In this document: piece by piece, positions 12,045 through 24,886 of the stretch | Numbering within the stretch: position 1 is the first letter of the stretch | Layout of the letters: every line of letters starts with the position of its first letter | Assembly (NCBI GenBank): GCA_950106755.1 | Contig: OX467083.1 | Coordinates: forward strand, 30,623,029-30,687,028 | Reading direction: 5' to 3' | Source of the DNA: Climacium dendroides | Taxonomy: Eukaryota; Streptophyta; Bryopsida; Hypnales; Climaciaceae | Length of the DNA stretch: 64,000 nt | Notes under the pieces: model-generated | What the model was told of the DNA's origin: nothing | Seen by the model: only the letters and a program-made list of their open reading frames with translations | Databases searched by the model: none | Program-made: the position numbers and the translations under genes

Positions 12045-13729
12045 AGGACCCTTGAGTCCCTTACGAAAAAGGATTGAAAAGCATGATGCCCATTATGAGT
12101 CTTCGGCAAGAAACAGCAAGCTTTGTTGTGAAGAGTTCTCTTCTATGAAATGATAAACTTCATTGCAAGGTCTCTTAAATATAATCCCGATAGGATCAGT
12201 TTTAACCAATTACTAAGCCTGGACAGATTCTGAAAATAGAACATATAGAGTAGAATAAACAGCATTGAGCACTTCATGATGCAGCTGCCTTGAATTCAGA
12301 AACATAGTGTTCGATTGGCATTTCAACATGCTTAGGTTACAATACACATAGAACAGGCGTGATGCTTATTCCCAATTTTGGCACATCTCTGTTGCTACTC
12401 CAAAATCATTCGAACCTAGTCACGCCTTGGGTTTGTTTGGGGGCAATGATCCGAGAACTAGTTTATGGAATTCAGTGCAATATGCTACCTCCAAGACAAA
12501 CATGCATCAACTTTGGATACCTTGAGAGGGAGTAGTATTAAAAAAAAACATAGAAAAGAAAGGATTTTGCAAGTTGTAAAAGATTAGCACAATACTAGAC
12601 TAAATAGATGAAAATTCCAATGAGGAAGTTGCAAATTGGCTATCAAATTCTTTTGTTTGTTGCAATCTTGACTAAAATCTCATTATTTTTCAAGGAGTTT
12701 CTCCAATGTACTTTGAGCTTCTGAAAAATTTAAGTAGCAGTAAAATTTAAGAGCGAAATTTAGCCAGTTTTGTGAACGCTGTTTGCGGGAAGAGAACTTG
12801 TGATGATAATGAAGTGGACGGACCAGAACACAAAACAGAGGACCCTCACCGGGATCCAAATGAGTAAGATTCACAGCGCGCCAAGTGTTTTTCGAGGAAT
12901 GTTTTCGACGACAGCAACTTGAAAATACCATGATAACAGTCGCATGCAGTTCAAAAAATCTGCTACCACGATAACTGCCGCATGCAATTCACAAAATCTG
13001 GTTGCGATGAAGACAGCAACATAAAACTGACATGATACCTTATGGATTCCTTATGCAATTCACAAGCATATTGTGAATTCCAAGCACCCTCCCCTTCAGT
13101 CAAAGACAACGAAATACACAGAACACAAGGTTAAAATTTGAAGGCAACATTTCGTAAGGTTAAAATTTGAAGGCTAACATTTCGTAAGATGACAGTACGG
13201 TTGTAAGCAGAAGACACCGGCAAAACAACTCCGCTGCAAGCGAACAGTGATGGGAATCAAAGGCAACTGTTGCAGGATGATCACTTGTTCCTAATGTTCA
13301 GCTGCATCAAGGTCTTGAACGAATGATGAAGTTTAAGGATATGAGAGAATAACACAACGAATGTGAAAGCCCACCACCACACACACAATTCATCGCGAAA
13401 ACATGCAAAGAATCCCGATTATCAACAATAAAACATCGGAAACCAGAGTCTACTTTAAAGACTTACGAGAACCAATTTTCTACCAGCTTCCAATAAACCA
13501 ACTTTATCATCCCCAACATCAAGCAGACAAATAGACCAAAAAATTATGAATGCCCGAATAGTACCGCTTTTACTGAAAACGAGTGGCAGCCTACATTGTC
13601 TCGTCGGACACACATCTGAAAAACTACATTACCATCACCATATTTCTGTAATGCAGAGGCCAACGCAAATCCGTAGCCTAAACATAGGTGAACTCCGATC
13701 TGCAAACTTCTTGCAAGAACGAACATCGC
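12045..13729. other. Intergenic DNA downstream of eL41
   Basis: The segment at about 12455-12700 is an inverted, diverged copy of about 24180-24510, sharing 'ttgcaaattggctatcaaatt'-type words. From about 12700 the composition becomes more balanced and probably includes the 3' untranslated region of the minus-strand eL41 gene. A short tandem duplication with a period of about 32 bp (GGTTAAAATTTGAAGG...) lies at about 13130-13190. No other gene was seen. Confidence 0.5.
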
Positions 13730-14057
13730 CTACTTTGATCTTTGCCTCATCTTGCGGCGCTTGCGTTTCAGTCTCCTCATGCGTTTCTTCTTCCACTGAA
13801 ATGACCACGAATGATTTAATTCTAAGACCAAAACAGCCCTTCAAAACAAGAAATCATAGACGTGTTCACCCCAAAGCTTGCTCCCCAAAACATGCACGAC
13901 AAAAACTCCAACAAAAAACGACAGAAGAGAGATACGCCAAACCCTAATCGCAAGAGAACATCCAGCAAACCGTCTCAGACAATCAGCGAAGAAAGAGCAC
14001 AATAAATGAAATACATGGAGACAACAAAGAAGTTCAAACACTGACCTTCGCCCTCAT
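13730..14057 (-). CDS. RPL41: 60S ribosomal protein eL41 (RPL41), two exons
   Basis: eL41 is the smallest cytosolic ribosomal protein, a single basic helix buried at the subunit interface. Exon 1 (14057-14046) encodes MRAK and ends in AAG|GTCAGT. After a 250-bp intron, exon 2 (13795-13730, acceptor TTTCAG) encodes WKKKRMRRLKRKRRKMRQ followed by RSK and TAG. The 25-residue product is as I recall it for Arabidopsis, and nearly every residue is Lys, Arg or Met. Both splice sites are canonical and the frame is continuous. The gene is far too short to show in an ordinary reading-frame scan. A telo-box-like tract lies about 95-130 bp upstream of the ATG, as is common for plant ribosomal protein genes. 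Confidence 0.96.
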
Positions 14058-14150
14058 GGTTCCGGTCTTTCGATCCTCGCGCAGTAATACAAGAGCAAGG
14101 AAACCGAAAGAAGAGACCCTCAGCAGTGATGGAAGAAGGTCTATACCTGT

Positions 14151-14188
14151 AAACCTAAACCTAGAAACCTAAAAAACCTAAAAAACCT
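14151..14188. promoter_or_regulatory. Telo-box-like repeats in the eL41 promoter
   Basis: On the plus strand this short tract contains AAACCTAAACC, GAAACCTAA and AAACCTAAAAAACC, close to the plant telo-box AAACCCTAA that is frequent near the start sites of ribosomal protein and translation genes. It lies upstream of eL41. Assignment as regulatory rests on position and motif only. Confidence 0.55.
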
Positions 14189-17100
14189 CGTCGCTCCTCG
14201 TCCGTTCGATCTTGTCTTGGGATGATCGATGGTTGTGGTTGAGAGAGCATGCGAACGACGGACCCAATAGAACGTGGGGATCTCATTCCCCGGTAAAACC
14301 CATAGTCGACCCATACATAGTTAAGGCAATGTAAATTTTCTGCCATATAGGAAGGTAGAAATCATGGGGATTGCAAATTTTTTGGTAATTCAATGCCTTG
14401 AATTGAAATTTCTAATGAGGTTTGGAAACCAAAAGTTGGCCTATTAAGCCTATACCCAACATATAAACTCTTTTAATAATTTCTATCATTCAAGAATTAC
14501 TTTTCCACTTACTACTGCTTACTTTCTTGCTCATTACTTTGGGACATGTGTGATGATCTTACTAGTCCCAACCTTGAAAAGGAGAGAAAAACACATTTCA
14601 AGATTTGGTTTGAAATCTATTTTAGCCTTGGTTGGAAATAGATGCATCCTATACGTTGGATATGGATCCCTGGTTGGAATTAGGTGGTTCTACTATAACC
14701 CTAAAACGATAATTAGGAGATTTTTATACTTGGTTGGAAATAGATGCACCCTACAAGTTGGGTACTGATCCTTGGTTGGGAATAGGAGGTTCTACTATTA
14801 ATAACCTTGAAATGACAATTATGATGTTTTGTGTTAGTTGGATGATTTCAAGAAAGGATGTAGAATGGAAGGAAAAAAATTCATCCATTTTGGGGGGATA
14901 GTTGCTTGAGTGCAAAGAAATAACTCTAAACATTTTAAGTAGTTGGCATACATGCATAACATTATTAACTAGTTGAGTTGCCTCCCCCAAATAGAGGTAT
15001 AATTTGCCCCTAGATATGTAGCAGGAAAATTCAATTATAATGTGGAGGACGTTATTGGTTAGACAAAGCTAATTTGTTGTTGGATTGTGGCTAGTGATTG
15101 TCATTGCTTGGTTATGACTAGTTGGTGTTGACTTGGTAAATTTCCACATTGGGGGGCTCCCGCTTTTGAGGGAGTAAAAGGGACCCCCTACAAAGGTTAC
15201 CAATGTTATATGAAGATTATATTCATTTAAAGTCCCATGTTGGGCTTTAAAAAATCAGTTCAAGTGACAACTAGACTACATAGCTTTGTAGAAAGGAAGA
15301 TTTTATACTAATTAATTTTATTTGAGAAAGGAGGGGAGTAGGTTGAAAATTGGATAATTTGTTAGGAATGTCATACAGGGTGTAATAAGCATAGGGATTG
15401 GGTAGTAGTGGTGTAAAGAGCATTGTTTGTTTTAAAGTAATTCATGTATATTGGAAAGTGATTTAATTGCTTTCTAACTTTTGTTTGTATAATAGTATGC
15501 AAGTAGCATATTTAAATGGAAATGTTATTAATGTTAGAGTGTGTATTTTATAATAGAAATGGAGATTTCAAGATGTTGATGAAGTAATTGTATAAGTGAC
15601 ATATAAATCATGCTATGGGGACCTACAATTATTATCATTAGTAGTTGCGTATTCTGACCTAAATTCTCAGTATTAGTAAGGAGTGAATGGTATTTATTGA
15701 GTTTATGTTCTACAAAGTTTGCAGAGAATTTGTCATTGAAACATATAAATTCAATTAATTGAATTTTGATGGGATAGTTGGGGGATCATTTTGGAAAAGT
15801 GTTGTTTGGAGGTAAAACATATTATTCCCTATGTCTCAAAATAAGTCTAAGGTTGCAAAAAATTGATTTATATCAAATTAAATTTGATATTCTAATGGTC
15901 AACAAAATTGAAATGTTGATCATGTTTCATGATGTCAACCAGACATTGTAGAGTTATCAAAGTTCCCTTTAATATTGTAGCTTGTCCTTGCCCATGTATG
16001 GCAATTGGTAGTGATTGTCATCATTTGGTAGTATGGCTTGAACCATGCACTGCTACTAAGAGATGAAAATGTTGTTTTAAAAACAACATTTTCAAAAAGT
16101 TGTATTTGTGGCATAAATAAGAGAGTCAATGCCTTTCTAGGAGAATTGTAGAAGATGAATCACATCCTTCTTCCATGCATTAGAATCGTTTTTAGAATAG
16201 AAGAAAATCAACAATTTCAAAATTAATTTTCAACATGACTCCCAAGGCCACAAACTTCAAAATTTTGACACTTATTGGAGATGACTAGAAGCTCCAATAG
16301 TTATGCATTCCTGTCCAAATAGGAGCACCTTATGCTTTAACCTCTAAAGGACCAAATTGTGTTTTTTTGGCAACATAGCAATTTTGAGTAACTCATTACA
16401 AATGGAATTTTCATTTTTTCTCCTCAAATTTTTACACAACATGTGCCAAAAGAATAGCTTAAGGTGCAATAATTTTTTACTACATGGTTAAAAAGTTATT
16501 GTATGATATATAATTTTCATTGCACCTAGACAACTCAAAAAATGGCTATTTAAAGCAAGAATCACATGTACAATTCATGAGATTAGGGCAATGACAAGTG
16601 TTTAATTATGGTGAAACGGTGTGCTTTAAGGAGGGGCTTCAAAATTTTCTTCATTTATGAATACAATGCATTTTGATTTTGTATATGAAAGTATTGTTTT
16701 CTGGAGTTCATATATTTTTTGTTGTATCATTGTATATGAAGGACTTTTGATATTTGGATTGATGCAACATAGGAAAATGTATAGCCATGTGTCTATTTGT
16801 TGTAAGTTGCAAAGCATGCATAGTTGGGATGGATATTGTATTGGCTTGATTAGTTATTTGCGATTTTGACCTATGTATTGTCTAATATATTGGAATTTGG
16901 AAAGATGCTCAAAAAGATGTATGATTTAGGCATTTGAATTAGAGAGGTTGGTCTAGAATTAATTTGATAAGGAGTTATTAGTGTTCGGATTATTTGTCCA
17001 TTTTTCCATGCTTAGGAATTGCTTTGCAAGTAATGCATTGGAGGGGATTTCTAGTTTTTGGATGTAAGTATCCAAAAAGCAAATTGGCCCGTAATGATGC

Positions 17101-17861
17101 TAAGCAATGCACTGTAATGATGCGATAACAATGCAATTAATGTGCAAACCTATGAAAGAACAATAACCGCACAATAATTGTTGCCAAACCATAGGGTTTA
17201 AACTTTGTGATGAAGGGAATATTATAGTTGAGTGATGGAGTTGAAGATGTTTTTGTCTAGGCAATTTATATGAGTAGAACATGTTTGATGTATGTATTGA
17301 TGACGTAAATGGAGTTGAGACTAATTGTAAAATGTGAGCTAGTTTATTAGGTTTATTTGTATATAGATGGAGCAAGATTGTTTAAATTGTCATGATTTTC
17401 ACAAAAAAGATTTTGTAGCTCTTAAAGCCTAATTGAGAGTTCTATGTAGTTTATCCATTAGTTTCATATGTTGTAGCTTGCAATTTTAAGGGAAGTCATA
17501 TATTGCTTGAGTGCATTTAAGTAAATAGTATTGTTTAATTCTTTATTATTGTATTATTGACTTTTCAAAAGCAAAAGATGTTTGATCTACAAATCACTCT
17601 TATAGTGCATTTTTTGATCTATATTCATGATGTGAATTTTAGCCATAAAAATAATAATTTTTTGAATTCAAGTTTAAGTACAAAAACAATATTTATTAAG
17701 TGAAGTTTTTACTCTCATTGGAAAATTATTATTTTTTTAATATTTTGTTTCAATTTGAATTTTGGCACTAAGAACATTAATCTTTTGTTTTTTAATTTTA
17801 GAATGACACAATAACTTTGGTTTATAATTTTATACAATGATGTTGTACACCATAGTCTATT
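14189..17861. other. AT-rich intergenic DNA upstream of eL41
   Basis: The first 150 bp are GC-balanced and are probably promoter of eL41. The segment at about 14480-14780 is the partner of the 8440-8640 repeat and itself contains 'ccttggttgga' three times. A fragment at about 16337-16415 is an inverted match to about 6170-6240 of the family D element. The remainder shows no gene. Confidence 0.5.
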
Positions 17862-19945
17862 TATACACCATAGCCTATTTCATATCTAAAACAATTGCCA
17901 ATTTGACTCTCATATTATATACACAAACCCCAAACACTTGCTAATAGAAATAAGATAAGGTGCTAACCCTATCTCACGTCAACAACCAAATAGATATAAA
18001 AATAAAAAAAGGTGGCAATGATATAGCCCCCATTTAATATTATTGATGCCCTTGTCAATAGTATTCATTCTTAAAAGGATCGTTTTATCTTTAATCTTTA
18101 GCTTGTAAAGATATTCTATTTATCTTAAATATTTGTTTTCTTTAGATGACTTGTAAGGTGACTTATCTTTAAGCATGTAATCATTTAGGCACTTTTGTCT
18201 TCAACATGTATACAATTTCTTTTGATAATGTTGTATCTAAATTTTAAATTTTTTAAAGTTCAAATAAAAAAAAAAACCCAGTTGTATTATATACTTGTAG
18301 TTTCTTTAATTTATTTGCTGTTATGTATGCTAAGAAAATAATTCATATGAATTATTCATGTAGAAAGAAATATTAAGTTTTTTTGGAATTGAAATCAACA
18401 TCCAAATTTATATTGACTTTTTCGTTAGGAATTGCATCATCTTGATTGATTGTAAATGTTCTTTATTTTCAAACAATCTAATTTCTTCACACTTTAGGAA
18501 TTGGTGTTTTAAAAAAGCATCCCAAAGTGTTGTGTCCTCATTTTCCTTCAAGATTAAGTAGTTTATATCTTAAATAATGCATTATCTTCAATTAATTCAT
18601 TTGTAATATTTTTGTTTAAAATTTCTTAATTCTTTAAATGTGACACTTCAATTATGGCATTATCAAACTTTTGTTTCAAATCTTTTATTGAATGGTACAA
18701 AATATTATTTTCCATCTTCAACTTTGTGTTCAATTTTTCTTGTTCAATAGCTTTTTTTATTATTGACAATAACAACTCATCTAATTGTTCATTGTGTTTT
18801 ACCATATCATCACCAAATTTAGGTATATTGAACAAATCAACTTAAGTTACTGTAATTGATGTGTTATAATTTGCTTTTATTTTCTTTAAAGACTTTTCAA
18901 ATTCTTCAATCATTTTTTCCATTCTTCTTCCATATTCTCTATCATTTTCAATATTATGATTTTTCATATTTTCTACCTTAAGACTCATAATTTCACTATA
19001 ATTTTGTTTTATTCTCCCTTTATGCAATTCACTATCAAGGCATTTTTGTAAATATTCATTATTTTCTTGTTTAATATTCAATAATTCATCTTTTGCTTTT
19101 AAATCTACTTTTAACTTTTCAACTTGCTCACATAATTATTCATTTCTATCTTTTAAATGTGCTTGAAGATTCACAACTTCATCGTCTTGTTGTTGCAATT
19201 GTCAACATAAATTTTGTTTTTGTTTTTGAAGATTGTAAATTTCATTACTTTGCTCTTTGAGATGATACATTATATATTTTTTAAATCCTTCTATGTAATG
19301 TATTTTATTTATAAGATCCCTCTTTGACCATTTATTATATGAAACACTACAATGACCCATTATAAAAATATTTGTCAAATTGAATCCCAAGGCATGGGAC
19401 GCCAATTGTTAACTCAATGAACTACCAACCCAAGCTTGTAGCATTGATAGATTATCTTGTAGTACAGGTAGAATGGTTCAATCACTAGGGATTTAGAAGT
19501 TAAATATTCAATTTAATAGGACACTTTGTAGCCAAATTACCTCCAACAACTCCACACATTACAATTTTCAATTAACTCCCCCCCTTAACACATACAATCA
19601 ATTTGCAAATTACAAGCTCAAAATATATTTACAATTTAAGCACGAGCTTATAAATGAGCCATATCACTTGTATAGACTAAAAATTGATCTAATAGACCTT
19701 CAAACATATTGTCTCAAATTTATGAAGACAATTCTTTATTAGAAAGGTTGCGAAGCCAATTTGTTCTTTTCTTATCATTGTCAATCAGCCTATTTCATAT
19801 CTAAAACAATTGCCAATTCAACTCTCATATCATATACACAACCCCAAAACACTCACTAATGGAAATAAGACAAGGTGCTAACCCTATTCACACATCAACA
19901 ACCAAATAGACATAAAAATCGAAAAAAGTGGCAACAACAATGATC
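17862..19945 (-). mobile_element. Possible non-autonomous LTR-retroelement remnant
   Basis: Two direct repeats of about 160 bp (about 17862-18025 and 19789-19945, both starting near 'cctatttcatatctaaaacaa') flank a region with a degenerate minus-strand coding frame. On the minus strand, TGGCGTCCCATGCC at about 19405 directly follows sequence ending ...GTTAACAAT and could be a tRNA primer-binding site. No protease, reverse transcriptase or integrase was seen. The direct repeats are incomplete compared with the about 530 bp expected of a full left repeat, so this is tentative. Confidence 0.35.
18626..19405 (-). pseudogene. Decayed coiled-coil open frame (three in-frame stops)
   Basis: Three open segments on the minus strand (19405-19202, 19081-18842, 18835-18626) lie in the same frame, so about 260 codons are interrupted only by TGA after ...KQKQNLC, TAA after ...LKDRNE and TAA after ...NTSITVT. 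Two stops (TAA) could come from CAA and one (TGA) from CGA by single C-to-T changes. The reading is Lys/Glu/Asn/Gln-rich with heptad-like patterns (for example EQEKLNTKLKMENNILYHSI), i.e. a predicted long coiled coil. I do not recognise the family. Its position between direct repeats suggests a gag-like product of a retroelement, but a decayed host gene is possible. Confidence 0.5.
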
Positions 19946-20539
19946 ATTTTAAGATTTATTATTTTGGTGATAAGGCTTTACTATCCTATGATTAACCTTC
20001 ATTGAATAAGACTATGACCACTTTTTCAAACTTCAAAGTCCTTTACTTTGTAATTTGAGTATTTAGTCAATTAAATTAAGGAAAAAACACTTTGAGATCA
20101 TAGTCTTTTAATGAGATGGTTTTGAGATAGGAAATAATATGATTTTTGGATGATGGTCTATGAATTTATAAAATCCTATTAATCATGCTTTCAATTTTTC
20201 ATATTAATTTTTTTTAAATGACTCAATGTGGGATATGCACTTTTTGGTCATCTTAGATTGTTGCTTCAAAGACACTCTTTTAGTGTTAAAAAGTTTCCAA
20301 GGAGCCTTTCATTATATCTTTTTTATATTTTAAAGATCAATTAAGATCCTTTACAATTCAACATCTATTTTGAATGCAAATATTTTTTTATTAATTGTTT
20401 AATTTTGGAACTATGAGAAGTTATTTGAAATTGTTTTGATAATCAGTTATATAAAACTTTTAGAGAGTGATTCCACTTGAAACAATATTGGTGGTCACTG
20501 GAAAAAAAAGGCTTTTAACTCCCAAAGTTCTTTGATTAT
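19946..20539. other. AT-rich intergenic DNA, nothing recognised
   Basis: No frame, repeat or RNA gene could be supported in this stretch. Confidence 0.5.
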
Positions 20540-21185
20540 ATTATCACCAAAAAGGCTCCAAAACTACCATTTCTAGTACAAGTACCAAGTTTTTGAAAAA
20601 TATTATTTTTGGACACATATAATTATAGGATCTTGTAGTACATTAGATTGAGAAGATGTGCAAAAAATTTCAGAAATTTCCATTGTGTAGATTGCAAGGA
20701 TATAAACATTTGACATGACAAAAATCATTTTTTTGGCCGTGCGAAAAATTGGGCAGCTGCACTTCATTTGTATGAAAAAATGTACAAAATGGTGGTTACT
20801 CTTTGGATTCATTCTTCAAGACAAGTTGGCTATTTGCTTGAAAATTTTCAGATCATTTGGAATTGTATAACATATAGGAAAAAAATAGTGAGTAGAAAGA
20901 TGTAAGAGATTGATTCAAAATATTAAATTGTTAACAATTTATTTATGAAATTAAAAAATGTCATTTCCAATGGTTGTAATGTTGTAATAAATAGTCTATA
21001 CCTAATGTTTTTTTTTGTTTTTTTTCTCAAAATATTGAAAATTGAGTTAATTTAAGGACTTCAAAGTTTATTTTAGAAGAGAGAACCTATAATTGCCTTC
21101 AAACTAAAACACCTCACAACTTTTTACTCATTGATCAAGAATGTATATATAAATCTAAAAAACCAATTTCAAATTTTTATTTTTG
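20540..21185. mobile_element. Fragment of family D element (empty site for the Stowaway MITE)
   Basis: It aligns by eye with 4560-5025 plus 5850-6080 of the family D element, running straight across the point where that copy carries the Stowaway-like MITE. It reads GGTTGTAATGTTGTAATAAA at the junction. Terminal repeats were not found at either end, so this copy is truncated. Confidence 0.6.
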
Positions 21186-24100
21186 AAAAAAGTGGTTTTT
21201 TCAAATTTGCCAGAACTACCCGAGTTGAGAATCAAATTACATATTAGGCCATAACTTTTGACTCATATTTTCAAATGTCTTGAAATTTAGTGCACATGAA
21301 AGATATTCCTTGTCCACACCTTCTATTGAATTTTGGGCCAAAAGTATAGGAATCTTGAGTATCACATACCTGCCCAAAATTTCTACATTCCTAAAGAACA
21401 CAACTTGATCCTTCAGGGGTTAACAATGTACATCAAACCTATTACTATGTTTCACCAAATTGATCACCAAATTGACATTTTCTAATCCATGAACTTGTCA
21501 ATGAAAAATTATTTTCTTGCAAATAGGATACCTTCATGCAACTTGTGTTAAAATCTTTGAAATTCAAAATTTATATTTAGTGTTGAAAAGTTTTGAAACA
21601 ACTTATCATTGTCATAGAACAGTATTAAGTTCTATTACAATCTTTCAACTATCAAAGAAACTTGTAGGAGCAATTCCATGCCAAACAACATTGGTGAGCA
21701 AATGAAGCCCTTAAAGATATTGAGTTGTAATTAAATGATGTACAATAAACTAAATTGACATATCATGGACAGTTTTTCAAAACCCATCCTCACTATAAAG
21801 TTGGGTGCAAGTAAAGTGGAAAATGTCATTCAAATCATGAATGTTGAGAATTGCAAGCTTCAAAACTATATATTATAATAAAATATTAAAGTATGCATTT
21901 TTTCAAAATCAATTTTTTAATAAAGTAAAAGCATCTTTAAAAAAATTGTGCATATTTTGAAGATTATAAGCATTTAGAAAATTTAGAAATTGTAGGCAAA
22001 CAATCATGAAAGTTTATTCATAATAGACTACTAAAATAGTACATTGAATTAAATTTTTTTACATTTTTATCTCTAAAGTCATTAAGTTCTTTATTAATTA
22101 TAAAATTATAAAAAATTAAATAAGTTTAGAATATCTAATTCCTTGTCTACGAGAAGTTAGGTTCAATTTTCAAAATGTTGCATTAGAAGATGTTTCAGGC
22201 CAAAAGAAAATTGCAAGTTCCCATGAATACCCAGACTATGGGGAACAATGGGAACTCTGCCCAATTCATAGTTTGACATGACCATGACCATGCCATGTCA
22301 GATAAAACTATTTAATTAATTTTTAAATTATTTAAATTATTTAAATATTTTGATGCTTTCACAACTTGGAGAATAGGCTTGAAATAGTCCTCCCAAATCC
22401 TCAAGACCCCTTCTAATGCATACAGTGAAACTTTGAAAAATTATTCAAAGATAAATTGAAACAAAAATTCCAAAAAATGACCTAAATTTTATATCCATAT
22501 AGTTTGATCTGTTATTACATTCACCTTTATTTATCAAAAAAATATGAAGCCAAAAATTAAAAAGTCATTCTAAATTTGATTGTGGATTGAATATTTTTTA
22601 AAGTTTTTTCAAAAGTTTTTAAGAAATTAAATCCAAAATTTAAGTTCTAATTATGGTGTTTATGAAAGATTTTTGTTTCACTTCTTTATTTAAGTCATTC
22701 TTAAGGAGCAATTTTTGAAGTGAAGATGTTATTTCTTGAAGTAAAACATGCATTTCCAAGAGATTTTTTTGTTAAATTCAAAATTTAAGTTCTAATTTGA
22801 TGTTTATGAAAAAAAATTGTTTCACTTCTTTATTTAAGTCATTCATAAGGATCACTTTTTGAAGTGAAGATGTTATTTCTTGAAGTAAAACATGCTTGGC
22901 TACTTTGAACTACAAAATATTTACCAGAAGAGTTATGAAGATTGATACTATACAATTGTAAGAAATCAAATGCCCAAATCTCTAAATGCTTAGATGAATG
23001 ATAATAATAGATTGTATTTATGTTTTTGAGACATGTTTTGTCCTTCATTCAATGTTCAAGATTTTAATGCTTGCTACTTAATCCCAAAGTGCCCAAGCCC
23101 TTCCAAGTGTGTTTTTCCTATGAAAAAAAAACATGGACTTACAATTATCTCCGATGAAGTCATTTTTTTTCCCTTTCAAAATCTAACTAGAAAGATGTTT
23201 AATGAGCTTGCTTATTTCTATGCATACCAATTTTGAATGTGAAATTGTACTATTCTTTGACAGTGTTAAGCATTTTAGCATATGTTCGATTGAGCAATGG
23301 TAGGGGGATAATTTTCTCCAACCAAGCAATAGAAATAATCAAGATTGCACTATTTTTTTTACTAGTTTTCCATCAAGTTTGGAATTAGTAGAAATCAAGG
23401 AAGTGTAGATTACAACTCAACTTGTTTTTGATCTATAGACAAACGTGTTTCTGATAAGCGTAAAACTAAAAAATTGGTCTTCATAACTTAGTAGGTGTCA
23501 ATGTGTTATTCGTCACACATCACTAAAGGCCTTGGTTGACATCATATTCCCCTCATTTATGAAAAGTAAGTAACCCTATTTTGCGCAAATGGAGCCCCAG
23601 TTGGAAATAGATTTGGAGCATGAAATATTGCATCCTCCAAATCTTCACTACCTAAGGGTATGGAAAATGTCCACTATAAATTAAAAAAAGGAACCACAAT
23701 CAAATATTGTACGAAAACACTCCAAATGCTCAATTCCAAATTTTGATGTTGCATTTAAGGTAGAAATACCTAATTTTGACCCCCTCTATGATGGTTGCAT
23801 AGGAGGTAGGAGTATCTATTGTTGACAATACTTGGATGCATTGATCATTTAAAAGATTTTTTGTTTGTACCTTCTGTCTAGTCATCTCTTTTCCCTCCTT
23901 GCTTAGGGAGAAGTACCAAATCTAACCATAATAGATGAGTCTATGAGATTGAAATTGGGTCCAAATGACAAATCCACATTTTTATTGAATAAAATATTCA
24001 TTTTGAAGACAAAAAATAATTTTTGTTTTGCATTCTTCCTCATCCTTATGTTTGCATACATTGCACTCAATTTCTTAACAAATGTCCAATATCCTAGAAG

Positions 24101-24886
24101 TTGAAATGCTTAAGTTATTGGAAATAGGTACTTCTATCAGGCTACACAATGAAGCTAGTCATTCATCCCAACAATAAAGATCAACGTTCATAGAACTGAT
24201 TAAAATTTCCTCCATTGCTACTTAAAATGTACATTGGAGAGAAGCCTTGAGAAAATTAGATTTGAGCTAAAACTATAACAAACAATAGAATTTGATAGCC
24301 AATTTGCAACTTCTCCTACATTGGAATTAACATTTATTTTGTCAGTTCTATGTTATAGTACTTTCAATAATCCTTTACAACTTACAAAATATTTTCTTTT
24401 CTATTTTTTCAATTCTATTGACTCTTAAGGTAGCCAAAATTAATGCTTGTTTGTTTTGAAGGTAGCATATTGCATTGAATTCCATAAACTAGTTTTGTGA
24501 TCTCTTATTGAAGATGTTTGAATCTACTTCAATTTTTGTAGGTAACACTATTTTTGGAGACAAGTGCACCAGCTAATGGAGGACCTTAAATCCTCCATTT
24601 GAAGTGGGACTAGCAGGGTAAATTTATCCTAGGAAAAAATGCAAGAGTTTTTTAGTTGTCACATATAATAAAATTTACAAATTTTGAATCCATATTTGCA
24701 ATTAGAGGCCCCAAATTAGTTAGGAGTGGTCAAGAACATACCCTAAAAACGACACAAAATAGGATTTTTTTCTTTAAATTTATCCTTGAGAATACAAAAT
24801 TCACCTTACTTGTCCTATTTTGAATGGAGGATTTAGTATCTTGCCTAACTAACAGGTCCAACAGACCATTGATAGTGAGCTAGGGG
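21186..24886. other. AT-rich intergenic DNA with diverged repeats
   Basis: It contains a diverged tandem duplication with a period of about 144 bp (22634-22893). An inverted partner of the 12.5-kb repeat lies at about 24180-24510. No gene is recognisable; the short open frames have no resemblance to known proteins. Confidence 0.5.
22634..22893. repeat. Tandem duplication, about 144-bp unit x2 (second copy incomplete)
   Basis: Unit 1 starts CAAAATTTAAGTTCTAATT at 22634 and unit 2 with the same words at 22779. Shared landmarks (CTTCTTTATTTAAGTCATTC and TGAAGTGAAGATGTTATTTC) are 144 bp apart. Small indels and substitutions separate the units. Confidence 0.8.

Noticed and set aside
13000..13200. 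Possible hairpin or CRISPR-like short repeats (GCATGCAATTCACAA words)
   Set aside because: Only two or three imperfect copies with irregular spacing in a eukaryotic context; ordinary local duplication.
13546..13947. 133-residue plus-strand frame over the eL41 locus
   Set aside because: It is antisense to the eL41 coding exon and intron; the openness reflects the Arg/Lys codons of eL41 read backwards.
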